Positions 24,514-35,984 of a stretch of DNA of 64,000 nt are shown piece after piece; within the stretch, counting starts at the first letter, position 1; every line of letters begins with the position of its first letter. The DNA lies in the NCBI GenBank assembly GCA_030522415.1, contig CM060105.1, forward strand, positions 14,432,777 to 14,496,776, read 5' to 3'. Under the pieces are notes generated by a model that had not been told where the DNA came from, searched no databases, and worked only from the letters and a program-made list of their open reading frames with translations. The stretch comes from Channallabes apus (lineage: Eukaryota; Chordata; Actinopteri; Siluriformes; Clariidae). A program made the position numbers and the translations under genes.

Positions 24514-25379
24514 GAGAGGTCTTTGAGAATGTTATTAATGAGAGACTGGAAATAGTGCAGATTTTAAAATCACATTGTGGTTTTGTTTTGGGTTTATTCA
24601 TGTTTTACAGTTGGCCTGTTACCCAATGTGTGCACCTGTACTGTGTTCAGTCTTTCATTAGTTTATGGTTTCTGTGTATAACCTCTGTTTTGTTCTGTCA
24701 TTATGAAGGCTTATCATACAATTTTAGATAATATAATCAAAGTCTGTGTGCACTATTTCATATCTTTTGATCTAACAATTGTTGTTTATGTTCTCTGCCT
24801 CCTATCATTGCATGGAACACTAGCATCAAGAGGTGGTTGACATTCCAGAAGTTTTCTGTTGGAAATTGCAATGGTCTCTTATTTTTAAGAATTTTGATTT
24901 AGAAGGGTTGCATTTTATTTTAATTGATGGGATTGGTTGTAAAAGCAGTTGTGGAAGTAATGATTAAAATATATATTTTTTAATTTTAAACCTTAGTTTT
25001 TATGTAGTGGTTGGTGAAGTAGTAGGAGTAGCAGTAGAAGTAGTTTCGAGAGTGGTGGTAGGAATAGGGAATAGGGAGTTGTGTTGCTAAGACACAATAA
25101 TTAATTATCTGAATTAATAAATTAAATTACAGGACCTGATCCTGGTATGAATCTGAAAAGGCTTAGAATTTCTTTTTTTTTTTTTTGGATTATCTAGTAT
25201 TTATTATTAACCTGTGCCTATGGTTGTTTGTTAGGCGTTTGCTCTTAAATTTTTGCCATGGACAATTTATATTCTTTCTGCATGGAGAACTGAATATTTT
25301 GTTCATTTGATGGAGTTTAAGATTACAAGATGAATCAACAGGTTACGTGTACCAGTAAGATTCCACTGCTGTGTCAGTA
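24514..25379. other. no gene recognised; 3' flank of unit A2
   Basis: AT-rich DNA downstream (minus sense) of the A2 Thr-rich exon. No continuing exon or hydrophobic tail was recognised. Confidence 0.45.
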
Positions 25380-26430
25380 TCACTGCTGTTGGGTTTGTGG
25401 TAAAAGTAGTGGTATTGGTTCAGGGATTAATAGAAGTTCAGGCAGGGGTAGAGGTTCAGGGGCTGGTAGGGGATCAGGGTCTGGTACTGGTTCATCATTT
25501 GGTAGGGGTTCAGGCTCTGGTACTGGGTCATGAATTGGTGAAGAAGAAATAGTGGTTGCAACAGTAGTTTCGGGAGTAGTTTCGGGAGTAACTGTAGTAC
25601 TGGTTTCAGTAGTTGTTAAGGGACTAGTGTTAGAATCAAATGAAGCAGTGGTGGGTTCAATGGTTGTTGAAGTAGTTATAGGAGTAGTGAAGGTGGTACA
25701 TGGAGTAGTAGATGTTTGAATAGTTATATAATTTGTAGTAGATGTAATTGCAGTGGTTGAAATAGTGTCATAGATAGTGGAAGTAGGAGAAGAAGTGGTA
25801 GGGGTAATTGGAGGATCGGAGGTTGAAAACGCTGTAGAAGTAGTGAATAGATTCGATGTAAAATCAGTTATTGAAGCAATGGAAGAAGTAATTGGAGGAG
25901 TAGTAGTTGGAATAGTTGTAGGAGTAGTTGTAGGAGCAATTGGAATAGTAGTGGTTGGAATAGATGTAGAAATAGTATTATTTATAGTGTTTGGAATATT
26001 TACAGTAGTATTTGCAGGAGTAATGGTAGGAGTGATTGGAGGAATAGCTGTTTGATTAGTTGCAGGGGTAGTTGGAGTAGTAGTGGTTGTAATATTTGTA
26101 GGAGCAGATGAATACGTAATGTTTGGAGTAGGGCTAGTGGTAGGAGTAGTGGTTGGATGAGAAGTGGTCATCAGTGCAGGATCTGATCCCGGTATGACTG
26201 TGTGAAAAGGTTAGTGTTAGCATTTTTCATTATGATTATGCTTATATTTTGCACTTTGCACAAGTCAATATTTATTCTTACCCTGTGTGAATTTAGGATT
26301 GATTTTCAGGTCATTTATTTCATTTCTGTCATTGATGGCGTTCAGAAATAGGTTTTTAATCACGATGGAAGAGATTTGGCCTGAGTGGAATATGAGGGTG
26401 GCCTGAACATCCACAGATCCAGTCTTGTTA
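25380..26430 (-). CDS. mucin-like unit A2: orphan SEA exon plus Thr-rich exon
   Basis: Two exons join in frame. Exon 26430-26282 (149 bp) is the C-terminal third of a SEA domain, with SNKTGSVDVQATLIF and a conserved INPKFTQ end. Exon 26197-25380 begins VIPGSDPALM and encodes a Thr/Pro/Ser-rich, O-glycosylation-type region, then a Pro-Glu-Asp stretch and a stop. Exon length and phases equal exons 4 and 5 of genes A-C. No signal-peptide exon or SEA exons 2 and 3 were found in the 800 bp upstream, so it is either a decayed gene or alternative 3' exons of gene A, since the phases are compatible. Expected location: extracellular. Confidence 0.6.
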
Positions 26431-26434
26431 CTAG

Positions 26435-27230
26435 ATGTGGAATCAGAGAGATAATCATTCTGTAAAATGGTGATATGAATCAGATTCGTTTAGTCTATAA
26501 AATGTGTGTGTGACTGGTTGATGTGGTACAGTACAGATTTTTTACAACATTTACCAATCCCTGAAAGGGAGGCATAAACATAATTGAAATCTTTATTGTA
26601 TACTTTATAAATATATATATTTTTGCTTTGCTATTAGGTATATTGCTTGGAAGCAAATCATGAAAAACAAAATCTTGTTCATTAAAATTCCCTTCAATTC
26701 ACTATAAGTGGAAATCCATGAAAAAAAAAAAACTGGCTAGTTAAGTGCAGCAGTACATTACAATGCTATAAACAATGGATTGGATACAGAATACATGGAT
26801 CTACTTCAGTTTCAGCCCACAAGTGGTCTGGTTAGTTATGTAAAAAGTAAAATCTGCAGCCCTACTTGGACTTTTCTGTACTTCCTCAGAAATTGTTTAT
26901 GCTAGTTAACATGAATGTGAACTTCCGCCAATGCGCTTATAGGTTCCTTACTTACCTCACGCCTTTGTTCATGGCTAACCTGAGCTATAAAGCTACCTTG
27001 CTTGTAGCACAAGGCAGAAACCCAAATTCCTCTCTAACCCCTGAAAAAATGCCACTACATGGTTTGTGGAAAAAGGGACTATACCATATAGCCCACTAGT
27101 GTTTAATTTGGTATTCAATAATTGAATAAAACACAAAGAGAAACATATAAAATTTACAGATCCACCACCTCCTTGGTCTACTCTCCTCAACCTACTTTCA
27201 CCCCGACCCCTAACACACTTGATTTAACTA
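26435..27230. other. spacer between units A and A2
   Basis: Searched for the missing SEA exons on the minus strand; none recognised. An AT run lies near 26,605. Confidence 0.5.
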
Positions 27231-27231
27231 C

Positions 27232-30200
27232 TTAGTTCATTAACAGTGGGTGCAGCTGTGTCTGAGCAGGGAAAGCAACTGCTTTTGGGCGAGTAATAGG
27301 AGTAGTAGTAGGGCGAATGGTGGAAATAGTAGTTGGGGTTGTTGTAGGGGTAATGGCTGAATGAGTGGTATAAATAGTAGTCGGGGTTGTGGTGGTGGTA
27401 GTGATTGGATGAGTGGTGGGAATAGTAGTTTGAGTTGTGGTGGTGGTGGTAGCAATAGTAGTAGTAGTAGTTGTAGTTGTAGTAGTAGTAGGGTTACATT
27501 CATACATCCGGAAAGATAAAGCATTCATAGGATGATTGGTTGAAATAAAAGGCTCACAAGGATAAGTAGTTAGACGAGTCGTTGAACTAGTAATGGGTAT
27601 AGTAGTTGGAGTTGTGGTAGGGGTAGTGGTGGGAATAGTAGTTGGAGTTGTGGTAGGGGTAGTGGTGGGAATAGTAGTTGGAGTTGTGGTAGGGGTAGTG
27701 GTGGGAATAGTAGTTGGAGTTGTGGTAGGGGTAGTGGTGGGAATAGTAGTTGGAGTTGTGGTAGGGGTAGTGGTGGGAATAGTAGTTGGAGTTGTGGTAG
27801 GGGTAGTGGTGGGAATAGTAGTTGGAGTTGTGGTGGTAGAAGTAGTAGTCGTACTTAAGAGGAAGGGGTCACACATAGACAGATCACTCATAGGATGATT
27901 GGTTGAAGTAAAGGTTTCGCAAGGATAAGTGGTTAGACGGGTTGTTGGACTAGTAGGGGTTGCAGTGGTTGGATGGGGAGTGCCGGAGAAACTTGACACA
28001 GGAGTTGATCCTAATATAACTGCATGGAGAAATTAGTGTTAGTATTTTTTATTATGATAACAAAAGTTTTATTTTGCAACCCAGCACTAATGCTTACCCA
28101 GTGTGAGTTCAGGGTTGATTTTAAGCCCATCTATTTCATTTGTGCCATTGATGGCCTCCCAAAACAGGTATTCGATCACCACAGAATTGATTTGTCTTGT
28201 GAAGAACACGAGGGTGGCCTGAACAAGCACAGTTCCCCCCTCGTTACTAAATATGGGGCTAAAGACATAATAATTAGGATAACTGTTAAGGATCTACAGG
28301 AATGGTGGGTCAATCTAGTCACTTGACTCCCCAGGTTCAACTCAGATGCATAAAGCTGGTTTGTTGTGAATTGGCCTATATAAACTTGCATGCATGTGTG
28401 AACTAGTATAGTTAGACTTATGTTTAAAGTGTTCACAAGTAACGCACCATTTAGTGGCACTCAGGCCAACTAGGCTAGGTACAGTATATAAATATACAAA
28501 TATATTCAGTATGTTTAAAAACACAAACATTGCTACACCTGACGCTAAGAAAGAATCCCTACCCAAATCCTATCAGCTCATTGGTGGTGTTTATTCATTT
28601 ATAACTCGGATGCCACTCTAGGGCTGATCTCAGCATTTAATTTTTGTAAATATTCTTGTTTGTTTGAAACGTTGATGAAATAAACTGCTCAGGTTTGTGT
28701 ACTTGTAGAATAAATCCTATTGCTAGATGAGGAGAGTAAACTGTTATTTAAGGTCATACCTGAAGGTCATAGCTGTTACACCTTTATAAAATGTGTGTGT
28801 GTCACAAGTGAGGCAGCCGTAGACACTGTTGAGCTGGGAATAAAAACACGTTCATATTTAGAGATTATAATAATTAGTCAAAGCAGATTTATGTTTTAGA
28901 TTACTTACAACAACCAGAAATACAGTATCTCAATGATCTAGTTGACATTTCTAGACTTTTTCAGTCCGCATGTTGTTTTGCAATGAATTTGTCTCAAATT
29001 ATAGTTCATACTTGGATTTTTGTCCACTTGTTTGTATAACTAAAATAAAATTTACTTTTACATTAACTTTTTAATTTTTCTCAAAATTGTTTAAAAAGCT
29101 TAAAGGGTTTCCTTTAAGGTGTCAAATTACAGCCTGATATCAAGATTCAGTGATCAGGAACACTGAGAATGTTAAAGTTACTGTGTGAAAATAAAATTAA
29201 TTGCAACATTGAATATTTGAGACATGAGCTACTATAATAGAATAAAGTCTGTACTTTCATGAATTATGTTTGTTCACGTCTAGTATTTCATGTTTAGACT
29301 TGACATATATCATAATGAATTAAAAAAAAAAAAATTTAAATTTGAAATTACTCACCGCATTGCTAACTTCATCATACAGCATGGTATAATCCCGAGATTT
29401 AGGGTTAAAGAGGGAATTTTTGTAGATGCGATTGGTGATGTCTGTGATGAAGTCATAAGTGTCATAAGGCGCATCAGCATTCGCAGTTTTTAACGTCACC
29501 AAACTTGCACTTTGAGTGTAGCCTGCAATTGTAAAAATAGTTTTAATGTCTGTTTTATACTGTGCTGATATAATGATTTGAAGAAAAATAATTCTCTTTT
29601 TTAAAGCCCTTAAAACTCAAAGCATAAAAACTGAGCACAAAATAAAGAAATAGCACAGATACACATGATCACATGTTTTTATTGTTGTATGCTCATTTTG
29701 AAAGTTCGTGTTTGTGACATCATTCCCATATTTTGGTATATGGAAAAATTTACAAATTATAAAATTAATGTTAACAATTGTTTGACCTGACATATCTCAA
29801 AGCCCAAATGCAGAGTTTGATGTCTGAAGCCTCCCAATTACCGCACACCAGCAGCCTTCCATATAAGCACTTTTTTTTTATTTTATTTAATTTTTATTGT
29901 AATCTTTTATATTTTTGTCTTTGACCCACTGTGCTGCCAGCACATACTGTATCTGTGCCACTTAAGTTTTAATTAAATACTACATGTTTTTTATATTCTG
30001 ATAAACATTTTTTAAAACCTAAGTAGCTACACCCTCTACCTTCTGAGTATTGATACTGAACTAAATAATTCACCTTAAATACAAAGTGGTTTTGCATTCC
30101 TCTATTAGAATTCCAATAAATCATGAGATCAGTCAGCTACAAACCGTTAAACATATTAAACCATTCTATGAGCAACATCACAAATTGGCCTTAAGATCTT

Positions 30201-30770
30201 TATAAATAAATGTAAATGGTGCAGGTAACAATATTTGGCAACTCACAACACTCCTCAACTGTGCATGTTTCTCTATAAAATGTGTAAATGGGATTTAAAT
30301 GGGATATTTTACCACGAAAGTGATTTTAGAATCTTGTCACAGACTCTTCTTTAACTTCAAAAAACACACCAACAGATATATATAATATGTTCCAAAAACC
30401 TGTGACAACATTGTAAAGCTCATCATAAAAAAAACATATTCAGGATTATGTACTATTTATGAAATAATTTACACGATTACAAAAAAATAATAATGCAAAA
30501 GTGATTGCGCACTGTTGGTAAAATAAAATCACATAATTGCACACTAAAATAGCAAATGCCTCAATTGAGTATTTGTTCTCAGAGGTTGCATAGATGCTAA
30601 TTTCCAGCTGTCTGAGCATTCAGGAGTTATTGAGCCAAACACAGTAATATCACTTAAAGCTACAGAGTAACATTTACTACAGCTTTACCTTAACAATATC
30701 TCTTACCTGACATCACCAATACAACGATGCAGAAGACTGCACATATGGACTGCATCATGGAGACCACCAT
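27232..30770 (-). CDS. SEA-domain mucin-like secreted protein, gene A
   Basis: Five exons join in frame: 30770-30707 (signal peptide, MVVSMMQSICAVFCIVVLVM), 29522-29356, 28833-28760, 28246-28098 and 28019-27232. They total 1,242 bp, 413 residues. Residues ~35-150 form a SEA domain: TYDFITDITNRIY, a YGCLTCDTHTFYKGVTAMTF block with a cysteine pair, then NEGGTVLVQATLVF at the usual autocleavage position and ending INPELTL. Residues ~152-413 are Thr/Pro-rich with a 12-residue TPTTIPTTTPTT-type repeat and two cysteine cassettes (PCETFTSTNHP, PCEPFISTNHP). No transmembrane segment is seen. SEA domains occur in mucins and other heavily glycosylated extracellular proteins; a mucus or surface-coat role is inferred. 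It shares exon structure with B, C and D. Confidence 0.75.
27595..27836 (-). repeat. 36-bp coding minisatellite in gene A
   Basis: About six to seven near-perfect 36-bp units encode the 12-residue Thr/Pro/Ile repeat of gene A. The unit is a multiple of three, so copy-number change keeps the frame. Confidence 0.9.
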
Positions 30771-30779
30771 TTAGAAGAA

Positions 30780-31210
30780 TCTCAACGAGTTGGATGTGGA
30801 AATGAAATCTTCAGAGACGACAAAGCGTTAAAGCACAACTTAAATTTTTTTAATGATGCATAGCAGCTGATATCTCTTATGAAGTGGCTAAGATATGGAA
30901 ACAGGTGTGGCTTAACACATTTTCTGTAACTTTGATTCACTAACTGGAATCATGGCCTGTTTTTTGACCTTAAACATTATCTACATCAGCTTGTGTCAAT
31001 ATTTTATGGTTACACATTTTTCCAGTTCAAATCTCTTGAAGTGTTTTACTAAAAAGATTTGACCTCATTATCACTGTCATTAGAATGAAGTCACATTTAG
31101 GATCAAAGGCCAGCCTGTCTGATCTGCTCCCACAGAAAAATTTGACAGAAAGGTATCAGAACACTCAGTACATCACAGCTTGATGTGTATGGGGCTTAGC
31201 AGGCAATTGA
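30780..31210 (-). promoter_or_regulatory. upstream region of gene A
   Basis: Contains a segment (GGAAACAGGTGTGGCT at about 30,897-30,912, plus sense) shared with the upstream region of gene C at 54,484 but deleted from gene B. It is a candidate common control region. No clear TATA box was chosen. Confidence 0.35.
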
Positions 31211-31214
31211 TTCA

Positions 31215-31400
31215 AGGTTGTTGATCCGCTCTCCAAATTCCCCAGATCTCAATCCAAGCAAGTGTCCATGGAATGCACCAGACAAACAACTCCAATTCAT
31301 GGAGGACCGACCCTGAAACACATAGCACTCAAAGGATCTGCTGCTACAGTCCTGGTACACCACACCAAAGTACACCACAGAGGTCTCCTGGAGTCATGAC
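31215..31400 (+). pseudogene. Tc1/mariner transposase C-terminal relic
   Basis: The plus-strand translation includes SPNSPDLNPSKCPWNAPDKQ and then FMEDRP before a stop: the third catalytic block of a Tc1 transposase with its acidic residue lost. Same family as 8225-8490. Confidence 0.65.
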
Positions 31401-31404
31401 CTGA

Positions 31405-31783
31405 AATTTCTGGTGTTTTGCAGTTCATCTTTTTGGGTGAGATTGCTATTATTCACTGCCTTTTACTTCCAGTGTGTGGTTTGTCATGGTTAGGGTCATG
31501 GTTGATTCACAACCTATCCCAGTATGGGTTGGAATACAACCAGAATAGGCCAGTCTATTATAGGACATGGGATTAATATGGCAAACTTTAATAGTAGCAA
31601 GCCTGCAAGGGTGGGTGAAATTTGGCTGGAAATGTCGAACACATTGAACAAGGCTGATGTTCTGGAGAAAGGCATTTGAAGTGGTTGTGTGTTTGGGTCG
31701 TTTTACATTCCACCTGGCACATTGGGCAACAAATATATGTCCGTCATTTTTGTTGCAGTTATCTACAGTACCGGGTTGCCAGC
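31405..31783. other. no gene; weak SINE fragment at 31,496-31,572
   Basis: The minus strand shows a degenerate SINE body (reverse of CCTATCCCAGTATGGG). The rest is unassigned flank of the gypsy element. Confidence 0.4.
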
Positions 31784-32629
31784 TGTTACGACCCGCAGCA
31801 TGTTGGTCGCTTTTTGTGTGTTATGCATCTGTGTTGCTGTGCTTCGGAGCGTGTGTGTATGTATATTGTGTCCAGGTTCCACTCCAGGTTTTCCGGCTGC
31901 CACTACAGCGTGTCCAGGTCACGCGCCGCTCCGGATTCCACTCCGGATTCCACGCCACAGCAGCAGCCTGACCTTCCACACGTACGCTTCCGCCCTGAGA
32001 GGCATCAACGAGCGGAACACTTATAAACCGGAGAGAGATGTGGGAATGAGGAAACGTGTAGGCGAGGTGTTGATTGTTTGGAGAGAGAGTTTGTGATTTT
32101 GGCGTTTTTGATATTGGATTGTGTTTTCTGGTTTTGACTTTATTGCATCTCTTTGACTTTGATTATTGCTTTGTCCCTCTTGGTTTGGTCACTTGGTTTT
32201 TTTTGTATATATTTTTTTGTAAATTATTTCATGTTTGTTCACTCACCAGTAGTAGGGGTTTGGCTGCCATTTGTTTTGGGGAAAAGGGAATTTATTCACT
32301 GTTTTTGGTTTAGGGAGTTAGGTAAGGTGTCTGTATTTTTGTTTGTGTTTTGTTTACTAGGTACGTTAGCTTATCAAATACAGATACCTGTTTTGTTTAT
32401 TATTTTGGCCTGGGTCCACCCTGAAGCTAATCCTGGTGTGGAGTGTGTATCTTTATTTGAATTTGCTTTGTGTAAAGCAATACAAACCTTGTTTTTTGGT
32501 AAGCTGAAGTATCTGTCTATTTCTTTCTGGTATATTACACAATTATATTCAACCTTTTCCACACAGTTCAAAATAGAACCCCGAACCAATCATTTGCTGT
32601 ATGGCCGAAGCCTAGACTGGGATGTAACA
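31784..32629 (+). mobile_element. 5' LTR of Gmr1-like Ty3/gypsy element
   Basis: It begins TGTTACGACCC and ends GATGTAACA, giving the inverted TGTTAC/GTAACA ends of an LTR, 846 bp. It ends four bases before a textbook primer-binding site, which fixes its right boundary. A TTATAAA at about 32,020 could be the promoter. No matching 3' LTR occurs in the window. Confidence 0.8.
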
Positions 32630-32633
32630 GAAG

Positions 32634-32651
32634 TGGGGGCTCGTCCGGGAT
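32634..32651 (+). promoter_or_regulatory. primer-binding site, tRNA-Pro type
   Basis: TGGGGGCTCGTCCGGGAT is the 18-base complement of the 3' end of tRNA-Pro, as used by many retroelements. It lies four bases after the LTR. Confidence 0.9.
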
Positions 32652-32735
32652 TGTTAAACAAGACTTTCATTTATAGCATTCGGGTTTCAGCTGGTGTGAG
32701 TAATTTCCCAAATATAGCTGCATTTGATTTGACCA

Positions 32736-33996
32736 TGTTCACTCTTTGTCCTACTTTAGAGGAATTTGATGAATGTAGAAAGGATGATCTCCTCTTAATA
32801 GCTGATTTCTTTAACATTTTGGTCCCCAAATCAGCTAGTAAAAACGTAGTTAAGGTCACCATCTATGAGGTACTTGTGGCTGATCAGGTCTTACATGAGC
32901 GTGAAGTATCTGAGGGAGTTGGTACTCAACCTCTCCCAAGGGCCAGTGACACAAGAACAGTAGTAGGGGAGTAATTGGGGGCTGTTTGACCTGAACGCCC
33001 AACCGATTCAGTGGACCCAGTCTTGCAACTGGCACTGAAGGAGCTGGAGACCCAGTTGCTGCGCATTCGGGAAAGGGAGCTGGGCGCTGAGGGGAAGAAG
33101 CTTGAGCTGGCTGCTCAGAGTCGGAAGCCTGTGCCGCTGCCAAGAAAGTTTGGCTCTCCTGCATCAGTCTCCCCTAGTTCCATTGGAGCTGATGTCTCCA
33201 GTGCGCTGGCCTCACCACTTGCTCCACTCCAGTCCTCTCCGGTAAGCCAGCCTGTTTTGATGTCAGCTGACATGTGGGTCTAGTGCCTATCTTTAGAGAG
33301 GAGGAGGGTGATTCTTATTTTGCAGTGTTTAAGAGAGTTGCAACCACATTAAGGTCGCCAAAAAGTTTGTGGACACTGTTACTTCAGTGTAAATTAACTG
33401 GGAAAGCACAAGAAGCATGCTCTGCTCTTTCCTTAGAACAGAGCCTTGATTATGGTGTGGTTAAAGCTGCAGTTCTGCGTGCATATGAGCGTGTGCCTGA
33501 AGCATACAGACAAAGTTTCAGGGATCTGGTCAAACCAAATAGCCAAACATTTGTTGAGTTTGCTCGTGAGAAATGCCTGTTGTTTGAAAAATGGTGTCCT
33601 GTAAGTAATGTAAGAAGTTTTGAGCAACTTAAAGAATTGATTTTACTAGAAGAGTTTAAGTCTTGTCTCGCAGAGCAGCTAGTTGTGTATTTAAATGAAC
33701 AGAAGATCAATGTGTTGTCTAGAATTGCTGTGTTAGCTGATGAGTTTGTGTTGACTCATAAGACTGTGTTTAATATGCCCATGTCTGGTACTAACTCTTC
33801 CTTATGCCAATCGAAGTCATGTAACACAATTGCTCAGGCTCGATCTCCGGTTAGTCCTTTGCCTGAAACCCGTAACTGTTATTATTGCCATGAAAAAGGT
33901 CACTTAATTGCCTCCTGTCCAATGTTAAAGCGTAAGGTGGCTCGTCAACAGACTGCTAGCAAAAAGGTGAATGCTGCAGGGCTGCTGCCTAAGTGA
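32736..33996 (+). pseudogene. gypsy gag (capsid and zinc knuckle), broken
   Basis: Three successive frame pieces are visible. At 32,736-32,974 an N-terminal segment reads LEEFDECRKDDLLLIADFF and ends at a stop. At 33,011-33,283 is a coiled-coil-like ELETQLLRIRERELGAEGKK. At 33,274-33,996 is a SCAN/capsid-like region with FVEFAREKCLLFEKW and a CCHC zinc knuckle, CYYCHEKGHLIASC. Small frame changes and one stop separate them, so the gene is dead. In life gag would form the cytoplasmic particle and bind element RNA. Confidence 0.8.
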
Positions 33997-34079
33997 GTTT
34001 CACAGCCTACTGGTGAATCTGTGTTTGAGTCTTTTATATCTTCTGGTTATGTATCTTTAAGGGCTGGTCAAACAAGAAA

Positions 34080-34480
34080 CCCCATTAAAATTTTGAGGGA
34101 TCAGGTTCTGCCCAATCGTTTATTTTGGAAAATGCATTGACCTCTTCAGAAGCTTCTTATTTAGGGAGTGATGTGTTAATTCAAGGCATCGGTATGACTG
34201 TAATTCGGGCACCTTTGCATAAGTTGTATCTAGAGACCAAAAGCTTTTCTGGTTTTGTTAAAGTTGCAGTCCGTACAGTGTTGCCAGTTAGTGGTGTTTC
34301 ATTCATTCTGGGGAATGATATTGCAGGAAACCAAATTTTTTCGCTTCCAGAGGTTGTATCTGAGGCCGATTACTGATTGTCCAGAGTTAGAAGCTCAGAT
34401 CCCTTCCGTATTTCCTGCCTGTGTGTTAACGCGTGCTCAGCAAAAGAAATTGGGTGACATAATAGATTTGTCTGACTCTT
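34080..34480 (+). pseudogene. gypsy protease region, degraded
   Basis: A retropepsin-like C-terminal part is recognisable (VLPVSGVSFILGNDIAGNQIF, plus sense from about 34,267). The catalytic Asp-Ser/Thr-Gly triad is not clearly preserved. Frameshifted at both ends. Confidence 0.55.
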
Positions 34481-34512
34481 TCTAATCTCAGGAGGAAACA
34501 ATAGAGGAAAGC

Positions 34513-35900
34513 ATGCCTCAGCTTAAGCCCTGTGTGAAATTTATTGACATTCCAAGGGCTACTTCAAAACCAGATGCAGAGCGCCGCAGAACTCATGCAA
34601 AGTTGGCGATAGTTCAGAAGGTCGACCCTTTGCTAACCCATTGTTTTGAGACTGCGGTGGAGAAAGGGGAGTTGGAGACGCACCCAATTGCTTACTTTTT
34701 AGAAAATTAAGTGTTAATACGAAAGTGGTCAACCCCTCATTCTTCTAATGGTTTGAGTGATGTATATCAGGTTGTAGTCCCTCAAGAACTTCGCAACCAA
34801 GTTCTCATATTGGCTCATGACCATCCTTGTTCTGGTCATGTAGGCATATGGAAAACCTACTCGAGGTCTTTAAAGTATTTTGTATGGCCTGGTATGAAAA
34901 GACATGTAGCTCAATACTGTAGGTCTTGTCACACATGTCAACTCGTGCGTAAGCCCAATCAAACCATTCCTCCTGCACCCTTGAAGCCCATTTCAATTGG
35001 AACCTTTTGAGAGAGGTATCGTTGATTGTGTTGGTCCTCCGCCAAAAACGTGCTCCGGAAATTGCTATTTGTTAACACTAATGTGTGCTGCTACACGTTA
35101 TCCAGAAGCTATGCCCATGCGCAAGTCAAAGACAGTTATTAAAACTTTGATTAAATTTTGTACCACCTTTGGTCTTCCCAAACGTATCCAGACTGATCAT
35201 GACTTCAACTTCATGTAATGGTTGTTTTCTCAGGTAGTCAGAGAACTCCAAATAGATCATCAGGTATCTAGTGCTTATCATCCAGAGTCACCTTAGGTGC
35301 CTCTAAGGTGCCTTAGAACGATTCCACCAGACATTTAAAACGATGTTGCGTGAATTTTGTGTGGAAAATAAAAAAGACTGGGATGAAGGGGTTCCTCTTT
35401 TGTTGTTTGCAGTTCGTGATGCAGTTCAAGAATCCTTAGGATTCAGCCCATCAGAGCTTGTGTTTGGACATTCTATTCGTGGTCCCTTGAAGGTTTTGCA
35501 GGAACAGTGGTTGGCTCCATCACCGATTACCCAACAAAAATCCATTGTAGCCTATGTTCGTACTCTCAGGGAGCGCTTGCAATTGGCAAGAGCTACTGCG
35601 TGCCAAGCCTTGAAATCTTGTCAAGACCAAACGAAAATGCAGTGGGACCGTAAAGCAGTCTCCCATTCATTCAGTGAAGGAGAGCAATTGTTAGCTTTTG
35701 GCTCTCCCGTTAAGCCAAAATTCAGTGGTCCATACCCAGTAAAACAAAAACTCAGCCCCACTAACTATTTGCTTCGTACTCCTGACCGCAAGCGTAAAAC
35801 TCATGTTTGTCACATAAACCTGCTTAAGAAATATACTGTTTGCAACTCCTTTCCCAATTCAAAACTAAGCTCGTCTGCGACACCTGTAACTGCTGCATCT
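34513..35900 (+). pseudogene. gypsy integrase, located before RT
   Basis: Linker frame 34,513-34,710; then at 34,711-35,010 the HHCC zinc domain (HDHPCSGHVGIWK ... CRSCHTCQLV); then at 34,997-35,218 the catalytic core with IVDCVGPP and QTDHDFNF carrying two acidic positions; then 35,219-35,340 with a stop next to the expected Glu region. From 35,343 comes a C-terminal part including SLGFSPSELVFGHSIRGP. Stops and a frame change make it inactive. Its position upstream of reverse transcriptase is the Gmr1-type order. Confidence 0.8.
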
Positions 35901-35984
35901 ATAGAAGTTAATGTAACCCCTGCAGAATATTTCCCTGAAGAGGATGAGCTTCACTTTGGTGGAAATAGTGTGTTTTCCGCTCGC

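Noticed and set aside
27593..27898. Plus-strand Val/Gly-rich open frames over the Thr-rich exons (also at 25,777 and 51,649)
   Set aside because: Shadows of the real minus-strand mucin repeats; low complexity keeps all frames open.
31657..32096. Small secreted-looking open frames near 31.7 kb
   Set aside because: They span the LTR boundary and have no homologous domain.
32153..32974. Single 273-codon gene
   Set aside because: Runs from inside the LTR through the primer-binding site into gag; the first part is fortuitous.
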